Positions 53,631 through 62,997 of a stretch of 64,000 nt of DNA are shown here, in pieces. Position numbers and translations under genes: made by a program. Numbering within the stretch: position 1 is the first letter of the stretch; every line of letters starts with the position of its first letter. This stretch comes from DAISKN01 sp963716925 (GTDB lineage: Bacteria; Acidobacteriota; Vicinamibacteria; Marinacidobacterales; SMYC01), in the NCBI GenBank assembly GCA_963716925.1, contig CAVQUX010000010.1, positions 806,001-870,000 on the forward strand. The letters are read 5' to 3'. The notes beneath the pieces were generated by a model. It had not been told where the DNA came from and made no database searches. It worked only from the letters and a program-made list of their open reading frames with translations.

Positions 53631-55500
53631 CGGCTAGGAACGGGACTTCCGTGCCGTCGCGCCGGGCCGCGCCGTCGATCGCGACGACACCCCCGAGGAG
53701 ATCGTCTCGAAACGTCGTGTCGAGCTCTGCCTCTTCCGGCAACACCAGGTCGAGGACACGGCCTCCGTTGTCGGCCGCCTCCGCGGCGTAGACCAGAGGC
53801 CCCCGCTGAAGCGCAAGCCTCCCGCGATTGCCTTCCACGGAGTCGTTGGCCTCGACGCGCCGGACCGGCATCGGGAGCGTGAGCTCCAACCGGTCGTCCT
53901 TCTCGAAGACGCGCCGGATCGAGGCGAACCCGTCCTCGAGGGACAGCGGGACGGACTCCCCGTTCACCTTCAGCTCTACTTCATCCGGCGCCGCGTCGGC
54001 GAAGCGGTAGAGGTCGCTCGGCACCGGCCGACCGAGAGCCCAACCCGGGATCCGCAGGCGGACGGTGATCGGAGCGGACGTTTCGGGCGAGAGCGTCAAA
54101 AGAACGTGTCCATCCCACGGGTACCTCGTCTCTTGCACCACGCGCACCTTGCCGGCATCGAGCTCGACGTCGGCTTCACTCGCGACGAACAGGTTCAAGA
54201 AGAGCTCGTTTCCCCGCTGAGCGTAGACGAACCCCGGAAGATGCGCGAGGAGTCGCGCCAGATTCGCGGGGCAGCAGGCCACCTCGAAGTAGGGAACGCG
54301 CTCGACACCGCCGTCGGAGGAAAGCGGGTTGGTGTAGAAAAAGGTGTCTCCCTTCAGCGAGACTCCGGAGAGAGCGCCGTTGTAGAGAATCCGCTCCATG
54401 ACGTCGAGAAAGCGCGCTTCGCCGCTCGCGAGGAACATGCGGTGGTTCCAGAGGTCGTTTCCAATCGCCGCGCAGGTCTCGGTGTAGGCCGTTCCGTTCG
54501 GAAGCTCGTAGTCCTCTCCGAAGGACTCGAAGGTGTCCCGCGATCCGATTCCTCCCGTGAGATAGAGCTTCGTCGCCACCACGTCCTTCCAGATGCTCTC
54601 GAGAGACTCGCGGTAGCCGGGAGCTCCCGTGCGGGCGAGGACGTCGGCCATCCCCGTATAGAGGTAGGTCGCGCGCACCGCGTGCCCCGCCGCCTTTTTC
54701 TGCTCCACCACCGGAAGGTGGTCCTGCTTGTAAGGGCGGTCGTTGTAGATCGCGAAGCTCGTGCCCTCGGGGTAGGGCTTGCCGTCGTGCTCGCGCCCCC
54801 GCTCGTCGAGGAAGAAGCGCGCGAGCTCGACGTACCGCTCGTCGCCGGTAACGTCCGCGAGCTTCACCAGCGCGAGCTCGATCTCCTCGTGGCCGGGAAC
54901 GTCGCGGCGAGCGTCGGGGCCGAAGTCTCGGTCGACGAGGTCGGCAAAGCGGATGGCGACGTCCAGGAGCCGCCTCTTCCCCGTCGCCCGAAAATGAGCG
55001 ACGGCGGCCTCGATGAGATGCCCGGCGTTGTAGAGCTCGTGGCTTCCGGCGGACTCGTGGATCCACCTTTCCTCCCCTACTCCCGGGGCCGGTTTTTCCG
55101 GATCGATGGTGCGCGCGGGAAAGAGGTAGCCATCGTCTTCCTGCGCGGCCTCGATGAGCCCGATGAGCTCGTCGATCTCCGTGTCGAGGGCGGCATCGTA
55201 TTCCTGCGCGAGAGCGTAGGACGCCGCCTCGATCACTTTGTAGATGTCGGTGTCGTTGAAGCGGCGCCCCTGGTACTCCCCGGACGCGAGACCCGCGGCC
55301 TTCCGGAAGTTGTCGACCCGGCCCGTCTCTTCGTTCTGACGCAGGATGTGCGGAATGGTCACCGTGCGGTTGGTCGAAAGACGCGGCCGCCAGAAAGAAT
55401 CCGTGAGCTTCACCCTCTCGAAAGAAACCGCCCGGAGCGGTGACTCCGCCTTCGGGTGGCAGGCGACTCCGAGCAGAACGACGGCGATCCAGAACCTCAT
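53548..55500 (-). CDS. GH127 (DUF1680) beta-L-arabinofuranosidase
   Basis: 650 residues. The N-terminus MRFWIAVVLLGVACHPKA looks like a lipoprotein signal with an imperfect lipobox (GVAC). An (alpha/alpha)6 barrel and beta-sandwiches follow. The GH127 zinc-thiolate active site is complete: Glu341 and Cys343 in YTETCAAIGN, Cys409-Cys410 in FEVACCPAN, matching Glu338, Cys340, Cys417 and Cys418 of Bifidobacterium HypBA1. It releases L-arabinofuranose from plant glycoprotein or pectin side chains. The start ATG overlaps the stop of the upstream TIM-barrel gene (ATGA). Its last 80 bases are duplicated at 46.5 kb. Together with the arabinokinase-like gene it suggests L-arabinose salvage. Confidence 0.9.
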   Translation of the reverse strand: MRFWIAVVLLGVACHPKAESPLRAVSFERVKLTDSFWRPRLSTNRTVTIPHILRQNEETGRVDNFRKAAGLASGEYQGRRFNDTDIYKVIEAASYALAQEYDAALDTEIDELIGLIEAAQEDDGYLFPARTIDPEKPAPGVGEERWIHESAGSHELYNAGHLIEAAVAHFRATGKRRLLDVAIRFADLVDRDFGPDARRDVPGHEEIELALVKLADVTGDERYVELARFFLDERGREHDGKPYPEGTSFAIYNDRPYKQDHLPVVEQKKAAGHAVRATYLYTGMADVLARTGAPGYRESLESIWKDVVATKLYLTGGIGSRDTFESFGEDYELPNGTAYTETCAAIGNDLWNHRMFLASGEARFLDVMERILYNGALSGVSLKGDTFFYTNPLSSDGGVERVPYFEVACCPANLARLLAHLPGFVYAQRGNELFLNLFVASEADVELDAGKVRVVQETRYPWDGHVLLTLSPETSAPITVRLRIPGWALGRPVPSDLYRFADAAPDEVELKVNGESVPLSLEDGFASIRRVFEKDDRLELTLPMPVRRVEANDSVEGNRGRLALQRGPLVYAAEAADNGGRVLDLVLPEEAELDTTFRDDLLGGVVAIDGAARRDGTEVPFLAVPYFTWANRGPGEMVVWFPSASPATSR

Positions 55501-57176
55501 ATCCCCGCTCTCTCCCGCGCCCGACGGATGACCGCCTCCATCTCGACGCGGTGATTCTCGAAGGTATCGTCAACTACGTTGAGGGTCGGAATCTGGTGCT
55601 CGGTGAGCGAGAGAGTCTCGGGATTCCACCTCTGGAATCCCGCCTCGTGAACGCCGGTACTCCCCCGCCCGGGCGCCGGGAGGCTCAGGTGCTGGAAGAA
55701 CCGGGCGAACTTCAGATGCTCCCCCGCGAGCTCCGTCGCCGAGAACGAGTGATAGAGAGGGAGAAACGAGAGAAGGGCGTCGTAGTGCATCTCTCCCACG
55801 GCGACGACCTCCGGATGGCGTCGCCGCAGATCCTCGACGAGGAGCCGGGTTCCCTCGTGCATGTCGGCCACGGGGTTGTTGATCCAGCCCCCCACGATGT
55901 CGAGGAAGTAGGCGTCGGGCCGGTAGCGTTCGACCGCGTCCGCGATCCGCTCCGTCAGATAGCGCCGCCAGGATTCCACTCCGAGGTTCATGTACGAGAG
56001 CCAGCCGTCCTGATGGCGATCGTTGTCCCAGTCGACCCAGTTGAGATCCGACCGGTCGCCGTCGATCTTCGCCGTGAACGCGTCGGCGAAGCCCTCGAAG
56101 ACCGCCTGCCTCCGGTTCGCGGCGTTGGCGCCGAACATGGGCATCATGCGAAACCCGAGGTCGTGTCCTCCCCCGATGAGACGGGAAAAGCCCGCCTCCC
56201 CGCCCATGCGCGGGGCCGCCCGATAGAGCGGGTAGTCCCAGTAATACCGCCCGTCCCAGGCGGAGAGGAGCACCAGCACCCGGCCCCCGGGAATCCGCGT
56301 CGCGACCCATTTCAGAATCTCGAGCATTCGCGCGTAGTCGTTGAAGACGTAGCCGGTGAAGTGCATGCCGTGGAGCGTGAGGACGAGAGCGATCCCTCGG
56401 AGCCAGTCGGGAGCGTCACCGCGGCTCTCCCAGCGGGGAATCTTGTAGGCGGTCTCGATGTGCTCGAAGTGCGGCCGCGCCGCGGCCTCGAGGCTCGTGG
56501 TCCTTCCGACGCGCCAACGCGGGACCCGGACCTCGCGCTGCTCTCTCCAGCCCTCCACTTCATGGACCGCTTCGACCCGGTAGGAGACCTCGCCGGGCTG
56601 GAAGTAGAAGCGCTTGGTGCGGACGCGGTCGTCGAGAGAGGAGAGGAAGAAATGATCGCCGGCGGAAGTCTCGATGATGGCGAGAGGCGTCGTCATCCCG
56701 CGCGCCGAGCCTGGACCGAAGAGGTCGCCGCCGGAGAAGGGATAGCCGAGCAGAACCTCGTCTTCTCCGGGGTCGAAGAAGCTCTGGCCGGAGCTCGAGA
56801 TTCGCCCGCGAGGCACGCCCCGGAGGACGCTGGTGACGGCCTTGATCGGCCGTTCCATCTCGACCGTCGCGTCCCACTCGAGGGTATCCCCGGTGGTTCT
56901 CAGATGGGCCTCGAAGCGCGCCCGCGTCGACTCCTGCCCGCCCGCCCAAAGGAAGCGATCGCAGTCGACGCGAAGGCCCTCGCGCTCCTCCGTGACCTTC
57001 ATCGCCGACGGGTCGAGCCCGTAGGCGTTCTCATAGGTGAATACCAGAAAGCCGAGCGAAAGCCCCTCGGTCTCGACGGACGGCTCGGGGAAATCGAAGC
57101 TGAATTTCATGAACGACCGGCCGCGCGGCGGGACGTGGACGCCGCTGGTGGAAGTCAGACGAAGGACGGAAGGCAT
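55497..57176 (-). CDS. Putative TIM-barrel glycoside hydrolase (DUF6259-like)
   Basis: 559 residues. An N-terminal beta-sandwich (to about residue 230) precedes an (alpha/beta)8-type region: YVFNDYARMLEILKWVATRI, GGRVLVLLSAWDGRYYWDYP, GFRMMPMFGANAANR, DAYFLDIVGGW and VVAVGEMHYD. Asp in YFLDIVGGW and Glu in VGEMHYD occupy strand ends where nucleophile and acid/base sit in GH36-like and related families, but that assignment is inference. No signal peptide is seen. It is coupled to the GH127 gene by an ATGA overlap, so a shared glycan substrate is likely. Confidence 0.65.
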   Translation of the reverse strand: MPSVLRLTSTSGVHVPPRGRSFMKFSFDFPEPSVETEGLSLGFLVFTYENAYGLDPSAMKVTEEREGLRVDCDRFLWAGGQESTRARFEAHLRTTGDTLEWDATVEMERPIKAVTSVLRGVPRGRISSSGQSFFDPGEDEVLLGYPFSGGDLFGPGSARGMTTPLAIIETSAGDHFFLSSLDDRVRTKRFYFQPGEVSYRVEAVHEVEGWREQREVRVPRWRVGRTTSLEAAARPHFEHIETAYKIPRWESRGDAPDWLRGIALVLTLHGMHFTGYVFNDYARMLEILKWVATRIPGGRVLVLLSAWDGRYYWDYPLYRAAPRMGGEAGFSRLIGGGHDLGFRMMPMFGANAANRRQAVFEGFADAFTAKIDGDRSDLNWVDWDNDRHQDGWLSYMNLGVESWRRYLTERIADAVERYRPDAYFLDIVGGWINNPVADMHEGTRLLVEDLRRRHPEVVAVGEMHYDALLSFLPLYHSFSATELAGEHLKFARFFQHLSLPAPGRGSTGVHEAGFQRWNPETLSLTEHQIPTLNVVDDTFENHRVEMEAVIRRARERAGI

Positions 57177-57257
57177 TCCCGAATGATAATGGATCTCGTT
57201 TGGGGGAACCGGAGGGACGTGCCTATGATGGGGTTACGCCGCCCAAGGAGAGCTGAC

Positions 57258-58263
57258 ATGAGAACGAGAACGGGACTCGTCGCGGCTTTTCTCGCCTTTC
57301 TCGCCTCCTCCGTCTATCCGGCCGCCGAGATCCGCCTCCAGGGCTACGCGGAGTACCGCCTGGGCCCGGCCCTCGTCGTCGACGGCCAGCGCGTCGTCGC
57401 CGACGCCAGTACCCGGGTCGAGGGCGGAAAGGGGCGCGGCCTCTCGGGGATCCCTCTCGGATACGAGGTCAAGGTCAAGGGGTCCCGGAGAAACGACGGC
57501 TCGGTCCTGGCGACCCATGTCGAGGCGAAGCGGGACGGCATGGCGATGTTCGAGTCCGATGTCCTCTCCGCCACGAACGAGATCGAGCGGGTGTGGGTCC
57601 AGGCGGGCGCCATGTACTCCGAGGGCCCCCGAGGACGAAGGGAGACCATCGGCGAGATCGTCGAGGACGGACCCGAAGTCCAGCGGGTGCGGCGGGTGAT
57701 GGCGCGGCTGGTTCCGCCCTACGTCCAGCCGGCGGATCTGCGGGTTCACGTCGTCGACACCGAGGAGTGGAACGCTGCGGCGATGGGCAACGGAGCCGTC
57801 TGGGTCTATCGCGGACTTCTCGAGGAGATGAACGACGACGAGCTCGCGATCATCCTCGGACACGAGCTCGCCCACTATACCCACGAGCACTCCCGCCGCA
57901 GCGCGAAGAGCGCCATGTGGGGCCAGCTCGCCGGTCTCGCGGGCATGGTGGGCGCGGGGTCGATCGAGAGCCGGACCGGACGTCGGGCCGCCACCCTGGG
58001 AGCTCTCCTCTCCGTCTCCGCCTGGCAGAGCGGCTACAGCCGCGACCTGGAGGACCAGGCGGAATCGAGTCGGTCTCCGCTACGCCCACGAAGGCGGTTT
58101 CGACGTGTCCCAGGGGCCGGCCCTCTGGAAGAAGTTTCGCAAGAAGTACGGCGAAGACAGCGCGATGACCAACTTTCTCTTCGGAAGCCATTCGCGCCCC
58201 TCGGACCGGATACGGAACATCGAGCGCGAGCTCGCTCTGAACTATCGCAACGAAGCGAACTAG
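57258..58263 (+). pseudogene. Exported M48-family metallopeptidase, one frameshift
   Basis: ATG 57258 has AAGGAG eight bases upstream and a signal peptide (RTGLVAAFLAFLASSVYPAA). A DUF5666-like beta domain (residues ~25-95) precedes the M48 domain with the zinc motif IILGHELAHYTHEHSRRSA. The frame breaks at GGAATC near 58070; removing one A gives DLEDQADRVGLRYAHEGG, which supplies the third zinc ligand region, and the gene ends at TAG 58261-58263 after FLFGSHSRPSDRIRNIE. Length 1006 bases (335 codons plus one). M48 proteases act in envelope quality control (BepA/YcaL type). Sequencing error is a likely cause of the break. Confidence 0.82.
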
Positions 58264-58296
58264 TTGCGGTAGGATTGTTCCTCTTCTGGAGGAACG

Positions 58297-59568
58297 ATGA
58301 GACGTCACTGGATCGCCCTGGGGCTCACCCTTTCCGCCGGCCTCGCCCGGGCGCAGACAACGGACTACGACCGCGAGATGCGCGAACTCGCGTCGCGCCC
58401 CGAGATACAGAAAGCCTTCCAGATCGTAGTCGAGCTCGAGCCCCGGACGGAGAAAGACCTCATCGAGCTTACCGAGATTCCGGCGCCTCCCTTCAAAGAG
58501 GAGAAACGCGCCGCCCGCTACGCCGGGATGCTCCGCGAGGCAGGAATGTCCGATGTCGAGATCGACGGCGTCGGCAACGTGATCACCCGCTTTCGGGGAA
58601 CGACGGGGGCGGAGACAATAGCGATCGTGGCCCATCTCGACACCGTTTTCCCCGAAGGCACCGACGTGACCGTCCGCCGCGAAGGCGATCGGCTGCTGGC
58701 GCCCGGAATCGGCGACGACACCCGGGGGCTCGCGCTGATGCTCACGGTGGTCCGCGCGATGCTCCGCTCCGGAGTCAAGACGAAAGGCGACGTCCTCTTC
58801 GTCGCCTCCGTCGGCGAGGAGGGCCTCGGCGACCTTCGCGGAGTGAAGCACCTCTTCCGCGAGGGCGGCCCCAGAATCGATCAGTTCATCGCCGTCGACG
58901 GCGGCAGCACCGACCGGGTGCTCAACAAGGCCATCGGTTCCTACAGGTACAAAGTCACCTTCAAGGGACCCGGCGGACATTCCTGGGGCGCGTTCGGCCT
59001 CGGCAACCCCGCGCACGCGCTCTCGCGGTTCATCTACCACTTCGACGAGGAGGCGGGCGAGTTCGTGATCACCGGTCCGCGGACCTCGTACAACATCGGC
59101 CGCATCGGCGGCGGGACGTCGGTGAACGCCATTCCCTTCGAGAACTGGGCGGAGGTCGACATGCGCTCCGAGGACCCGGGGCAGCTCGACAAGATCGACG
59201 CCATCATGAAGAAAGCCGTCGAACGCGCGCTGAAGGAGCAGAACGAAAGGAAGCGCCGCGGCGACCCGCTCGAAGTCGTGGTCGAGATGCTGGGAAACCG
59301 GCCCTCGGGGACGGTCGATCCGTCGTCCCCTCTCATCCAGCGTGCCCTGGCGGCCACCCGACACTTCGGGGTCGAGCCACAGCTCGAGACCGGATCCACG
59401 GACGCGAACGTGCCCATCTCGCTCGGAGTTCCCGCGACCACCATCGGGCGGGGCGGCGAGGGCGAAGGCGCCCATGCGCTCCACGAGTGGTGGTCGAACG
59501 TCGACGGCCACCTGGGGATCCAGAAAGCGCTCCTGCTGGCGGTGGCTTGCGCGGGAATCGCCGAGTAG
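58297..59568 (+). CDS. Exported M20-family metallopeptidase
   Basis: 423 residues with GGAGG upstream and signal peptide MRRHWIALGLTLSAGLARAQ. The co-catalytic zinc ligands of M20/M28 peptidases are visible: His and Asp in AIVAHLDTVFPEG, Asp in GIGDDTRGLALM, the catalytic Glu pair in ASVGEEGLGDL and Asp in IAVDGGS. The dimerisation (lid) domain contains GPGGHSWGAFG. It cleaves small peptides or acylated amino acids; homologues include peptidase T and dipeptidase-like proteins. Located in the periplasm. Lies 33 bases after the M48 gene, probably the same transcript. Confidence 0.9.
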   Translation: MRRHWIALGLTLSAGLARAQTTDYDREMRELASRPEIQKAFQIVVELEPRTEKDLIELTEIPAPPFKEEKRAARYAGMLREAGMSDVEIDGVGNVITRFRGTTGAETIAIVAHLDTVFPEGTDVTVRREGDRLLAPGIGDDTRGLALMLTVVRAMLRSGVKTKGDVLFVASVGEEGLGDLRGVKHLFREGGPRIDQFIAVDGGSTDRVLNKAIGSYRYKVTFKGPGGHSWGAFGLGNPAHALSRFIYHFDEEAGEFVITGPRTSYNIGRIGGGTSVNAIPFENWAEVDMRSEDPGQLDKIDAIMKKAVERALKEQNERKRRGDPLEVVVEMLGNRPSGTVDPSSPLIQRALAATRHFGVEPQLETGSTDANVPISLGVPATTIGRGGEGEGAHALHEWWSNVDGHLGIQKALLLAVACAGIAE

Positions 59569-59586
59569 AATGAAAGAAACTGAGCC

Positions 59587-59796
59587 ATGCTGGACGAGCT
59601 CAAGGACATCGAGCGCGAGCTGGAGCGCCTGAAGAAGCGGGTGCGGCGCATGATCCAGCTCCTCGAAAAGCGCCAGGTGCGCCTCATGGCCCTGGGCAAA
59701 GAGGAAGTCCTGAGCGAGGTCGGCTCGCGCACCCTGCCCGCGACCGATATCGCCGAGCTCATGGCCTCCGCCGACAAGCCTCGGAAGAAACCGTAA
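59587..59796 (+). CDS. Small coiled-coil protein of unknown function
   Basis: 69 residues, ATG 59587, 18 bases after the M20 gene and one base before the GGT start. Residues 1-35 form a strongly charged amphipathic helix (LDELKDIERELERLKKRVRR). The C-terminus is shorter and basic (ADKPRKKP). No signal peptide, no Cys, no known family. The RBS is weak. Compact placement and clean codon use support a real gene. Confidence 0.55.
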   Translation: MLDELKDIERELERLKKRVRRMIQLLEKRQVRLMALGKEEVLSEVGSRTLPATDIAELMASADKPRKKP

Positions 59797-59797
59797 G

Positions 59798-61439
59798 TTG
59801 CCCGATCGCACGACCGGGCGACCCTTCGCCACCCGCTCCGAAGTCCTCGCCACGCAACGGCATGGCCGCGACGAGCCAGCCGCTCGCGACCCAGACGGCG
59901 ATCGACGCGCTCAAGAAGGGCGGAGGCGCCATCGACGCCGCCATCGCGGCGAACGCGGTCCTCGGTCTCGTCGAGCCTACGGGCTGCGGGATCGGAGGGG
60001 ATCTCTTCGCCATCGCGTGGAGTGCGTCCGATCGAAAGCTCCATGGGCTCAACGCCAGCGGTCGGTCGCCCCGAAGCCTCACTCTGAGACGACTCCACGA
60101 GCTCGGTCTCGACAGGATCCCGAGCTTCGGCCCGCTCTCGCTGTCCGTTCCGGGAGCGGTAGACGGATGGTTCGAGCTCCACGGGAAGCTCGGGAAGCTC
60201 CCGATGAAAGAGCTCCTCGAGCCCGCGATTTCCTATGCGCTCGAGGGCTTCCCCGTGAGCGAGATCATCGCCGAGGCCTGGGCGGCGAACGCTCGGGGAC
60301 TCTCGAGCTTCCCGGGCTTCGCGGAGACGTACCTCGTCGACGGGCGCCCTCCGAAGAAAGGCGAGGTCTTCCGCAACCCGAACCTTGCGACGACGCTCCG
60401 CAAGATTGCCGATGGGGGGCGCGAGGAGTTCTACCAGGGTGCGGTTGCCGAGAGAATCGAGTCCTTCGTCCGCGACGCCGGAGGATTCCTGACGCGCCGC
60501 GACCTCGCGGAGCATCGGTCGGAGTGGGTCGAGCCGGTCTCGGCGAGCTACCGGGGGTTCGACGTCTGGGAGCTTCCTCCCAACGGTCAGGGAATCGCCG
60601 CACTCCAGATCCTGAACCTTCTGGAGGGGTTCGACCTGCGGCGGATGGGCTTCGGCTCCGCGTCCCATCTCCATCACTTCATCGAGGCGAAGAAGCTCGC
60701 GTTCGAGGACCGCGCGAAGTTCTATGCCGACCCCGATTTCGCGAAGGTGCCGGTCCTCGAGTTGATCTCGAAAGACTACGCCGCGCGCCGGCGCCGACAC
60801 ATATCTCCCAACAGGGCTGCGCTCGAGCAGGAGCCGGGAGATCCTCTCCTTCGAACCGGCGACACCGTCTACCTGACGACGGCGGACCGCGACGGCAACA
60901 TGGTCTCGCTCATCCAGAGCAACTTCCGCGGCATGGGAAGCGGCCTCTGTCCGCTCGGCCTGGGTTTCGGGCTCCAGAACCGCGGGGAGCTCTTCAGCCT
61001 CGAGGAAGGCCACGCCAACGTCTATGCCCCGGGAAAGCGCCCGTTCCATACCATCATTCCCGCGTTCATCACCCGCGAGGGCAGCCCGTTCCTCAGCTTC
61101 GGGGTCATGGGCGGCGACACGCAGCCACAGATGCACGCGCAGATCGTGATGAACCTCGTCGATTTCGAGATGAACCTCCAGGAGGCCGGTGACGCGCCGC
61201 GAATCCTCCACTCGGGCTCCTCCGAGCCCACCGGGGGACGGATGGAGGACGGCGGAGAAGTCCATCTCGAGAGCGGTTTTCCCGACGAGACGATCGACGA
61301 TTTGCTGAAGCTCGGCCACCGCCTGACGCCGGCGCCCGGCGCTTTCGGCGGATATCAGGCGATCGGGGTTGACACCAGGAGCGGTGTCTACTACGGTGCG
61401 TCCGAATCCCGGAAGGATGGTCAAGCCGCCGGGTACTGA
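59798..61439 (+). pseudogene. Gamma-glutamyltransferase family protein, one frameshift near the N-terminus
   Basis: From TTG 59798 the frame reads PDRTTGRPFATRSEVLA, the usual N-terminus of this GGT group. Near 59848 one extra A shifts the frame; removing it gives VLARNGMAATSQPLATQ, joining the long frame that starts at ATG 59862. The catalytic (self-processing) Thr is in TGDTVYLTT, followed by the conserved DRDGNMVSLIQSN and later GVMGGDTQPQMH. Length 1642 bases (547 codons plus one). No signal peptide is seen, unlike periplasmic GGTs, so this may be a cytoplasmic member (CapD/HpxW-like). If the indel is an error, the gene is intact. Confidence 0.85.
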
Positions 61440-61445
61440 GGGGCC

Positions 61446-61715
61446 GTGTCCATCTGCAAATTCCAGTTCGAGTTCCGGGGTACGGGAGAGTCGCTCGTCG
61501 AGAACATCCGCGCTCACGTCGGACGCGCCGGCGGGGAGCTTCTGGGCTCGGCCACGAGCGGCAGTTTCTCGCTCTCGACTCCCGTCGGCGCTTTCCGCGG
61601 GGACTACACGATCTCCGGGCAGACCATCTTCCTCGAGGTCGCGGACAAGCCGTTCTTCGTCCCCTGCGGGGCGATCGAGGCCCGGCTCGCTGCCTACGTC
61701 AAGGAGTCCACTTGA
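61446..61715 (+). CDS. Small protein of unknown function in the GGT-amidohydrolase cluster
   Basis: 89 residues from GTG 61446. One Cys near each end (MSICKFQF, VPCGAIE). Alternating strands (FSLSTPVGAFRGDYTISGQ) and a final amphipathic helix (GAIEARLAAYVKE) give a small alpha/beta fold that loosely resembles PHA-granule-associated proteins, but this is only an impression. Its stop overlaps the TTG start of the amidohydrolase (TTGA), and it starts 6 bases after the GGT gene. Confidence 0.6.
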   Translation: MSICKFQFEFRGTGESLVENIRAHVGRAGGELLGSATSGSFSLSTPVGAFRGDYTISGQTIFLEVADKPFFVPCGAIEARLAAYVKEST

Positions 61716-62992
61716 CCAGGACGATCCTCCTCGCCGCGGTCGTTCTCGGCGCGGTTTCCGGCTGCGCCCCGCCGGAGCCGACGAAGACGACCGGTACCGC
61801 CGACGATGCCGCGAGTGTCCTCGCCGTCACCCACGCCCGCATCTATCCGGTCTCGGGTCCGCCTATCGACAACGGAACCCTTCTGGTGCGGGACGGAAAG
61901 ATCCTCGAGATCGGAAGCGGCGTCGCCGTTCCCGAAGGAGCCGGGGTCCTCGATGCGAAGGGAAAGAGCCTGATTCCGGGACTCGTCGAGAGCCACTCGC
62001 ACATGGGCTTCAAGTGGCTCAACGTGCCGGCGATGGGGCGCAACAACAACGAGTTTCGAACTCCCGTCAACGCGGAGGTGCGGGCCATCGACGGCCTGAC
62101 CGCCCACGACGCCGCGTTCTCGCTCTCGCTCGCCGCCGGGGTCACGACCATGAACATCACCACGGGAAGCCGCGTGCCGAACAGCGGCCAGGCGGTGGTG
62201 GTGAAGCTCCGGGGCGGGTCGATCGAGGACATGTACTTCGCCGAGGGCGGAATGAAGTTCGCGATCCGGGTCGCCGACGAACGGCCGGGTTTTCCTCGGA
62301 CCACGGAAGCGGTGAGGGAGCTCCTCGCCTCGGAGCTGCGCAAGGCGCGCGCCTACCTCGACGCCCAGGCGGCCGCGGCCTCCTCGGGGGCCGCCCCTCC
62401 CCCGCGCGACCTGAAGCTCGAAGCCCTGGGAAAGCTCCTGGAGAAGAAGATGGTCGTCGGGGTCCATGCCCACAGCGAAGAGGACATGCGGCACGCGATC
62501 GCGCTCAAGAAAGAGTTCGATCTCGATCTGTATATCCACCACGCGCAGGGAACGGCTTCCCTGGTCGACGAGCTCCTGGAAGCGAATATTCCCATCAGCT
62601 TCGGTCCCGTTCTTCCGTTCATGAACGAGGAGGACCCCGTGCTCGAAGGGCCCATTCGCCTCGCCGAGCGAGGGGGCAAGGTTTCGTTCCATCAGGACCA
62701 TCCCGATGGCCACCAGTACTTCCTCCGGCACGACGCCGCGCTCTTCGTGCGCAAGGGAATGCCCGAGGAGCAGGCGCTTCGGGCCCTGACGGTGAACCCC
62801 GCGGCGCTGTTCAGAATCGACGACCGCATCGGGACGCTCGAGCCCGGAAAGGACGCGGACTTCGTCCTTCTCGACGGCCCGCCTCTCGACTACGAGAGTC
62901 TCGTCACCCAGGTGTTCATCGACGGACGCCTGGTCTTCGACAGAGCGCGAAACTGGAACGTATTCGGCGAGAGAGTCCCCGAAGGCTGGTGA
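61712..62992 (+). CDS. Lipoprotein amidohydrolase (imidazolonepropionase-like)
   Basis: 426 residues from TTG 61712 with AAGGAG seven bases upstream. Lipoprotein signal MTRTILLAAVVLGAVSGC with lipobox VSGC. Amidohydrolase superfamily barrel: metal ligands HxH in GLVESHSHMGF, later His residues in VVGVHAHSEED and LYIHHAQG, catalytic Asp in KVSFHQDHPDGHQ, and the terminal GTLEPGKDADFVLLDG. It hydrolyses a cyclic amide or dipeptide-like substrate in the periplasm. Directly followed by a second member of the family. Confidence 0.88.
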   Translation: MTRTILLAAVVLGAVSGCAPPEPTKTTGTADDAASVLAVTHARIYPVSGPPIDNGTLLVRDGKILEIGSGVAVPEGAGVLDAKGKSLIPGLVESHSHMGFKWLNVPAMGRNNNEFRTPVNAEVRAIDGLTAHDAAFSLSLAAGVTTMNITTGSRVPNSGQAVVVKLRGGSIEDMYFAEGGMKFAIRVADERPGFPRTTEAVRELLASELRKARAYLDAQAAAASSGAAPPPRDLKLEALGKLLEKKMVVGVHAHSEEDMRHAIALKKEFDLDLYIHHAQGTASLVDELLEANIPISFGPVLPFMNEEDPVLEGPIRLAERGGKVSFHQDHPDGHQYFLRHDAALFVRKGMPEEQALRALTVNPAALFRIDDRIGTLEPGKDADFVLLDGPPLDYESLVTQVFIDGRLVFDRARNWNVFGERVPEGW

Positions 62993-62997
62993 CGATC

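Noticed and set aside
55440..59573. A 1377-residue frame across the TIM-barrel gene, M48 and M20 regions
   Set aside because: Only 57258 to ~58070 is real (M48 N-terminus); the rest is antisense or out of frame, joined by the M48 frameshift.
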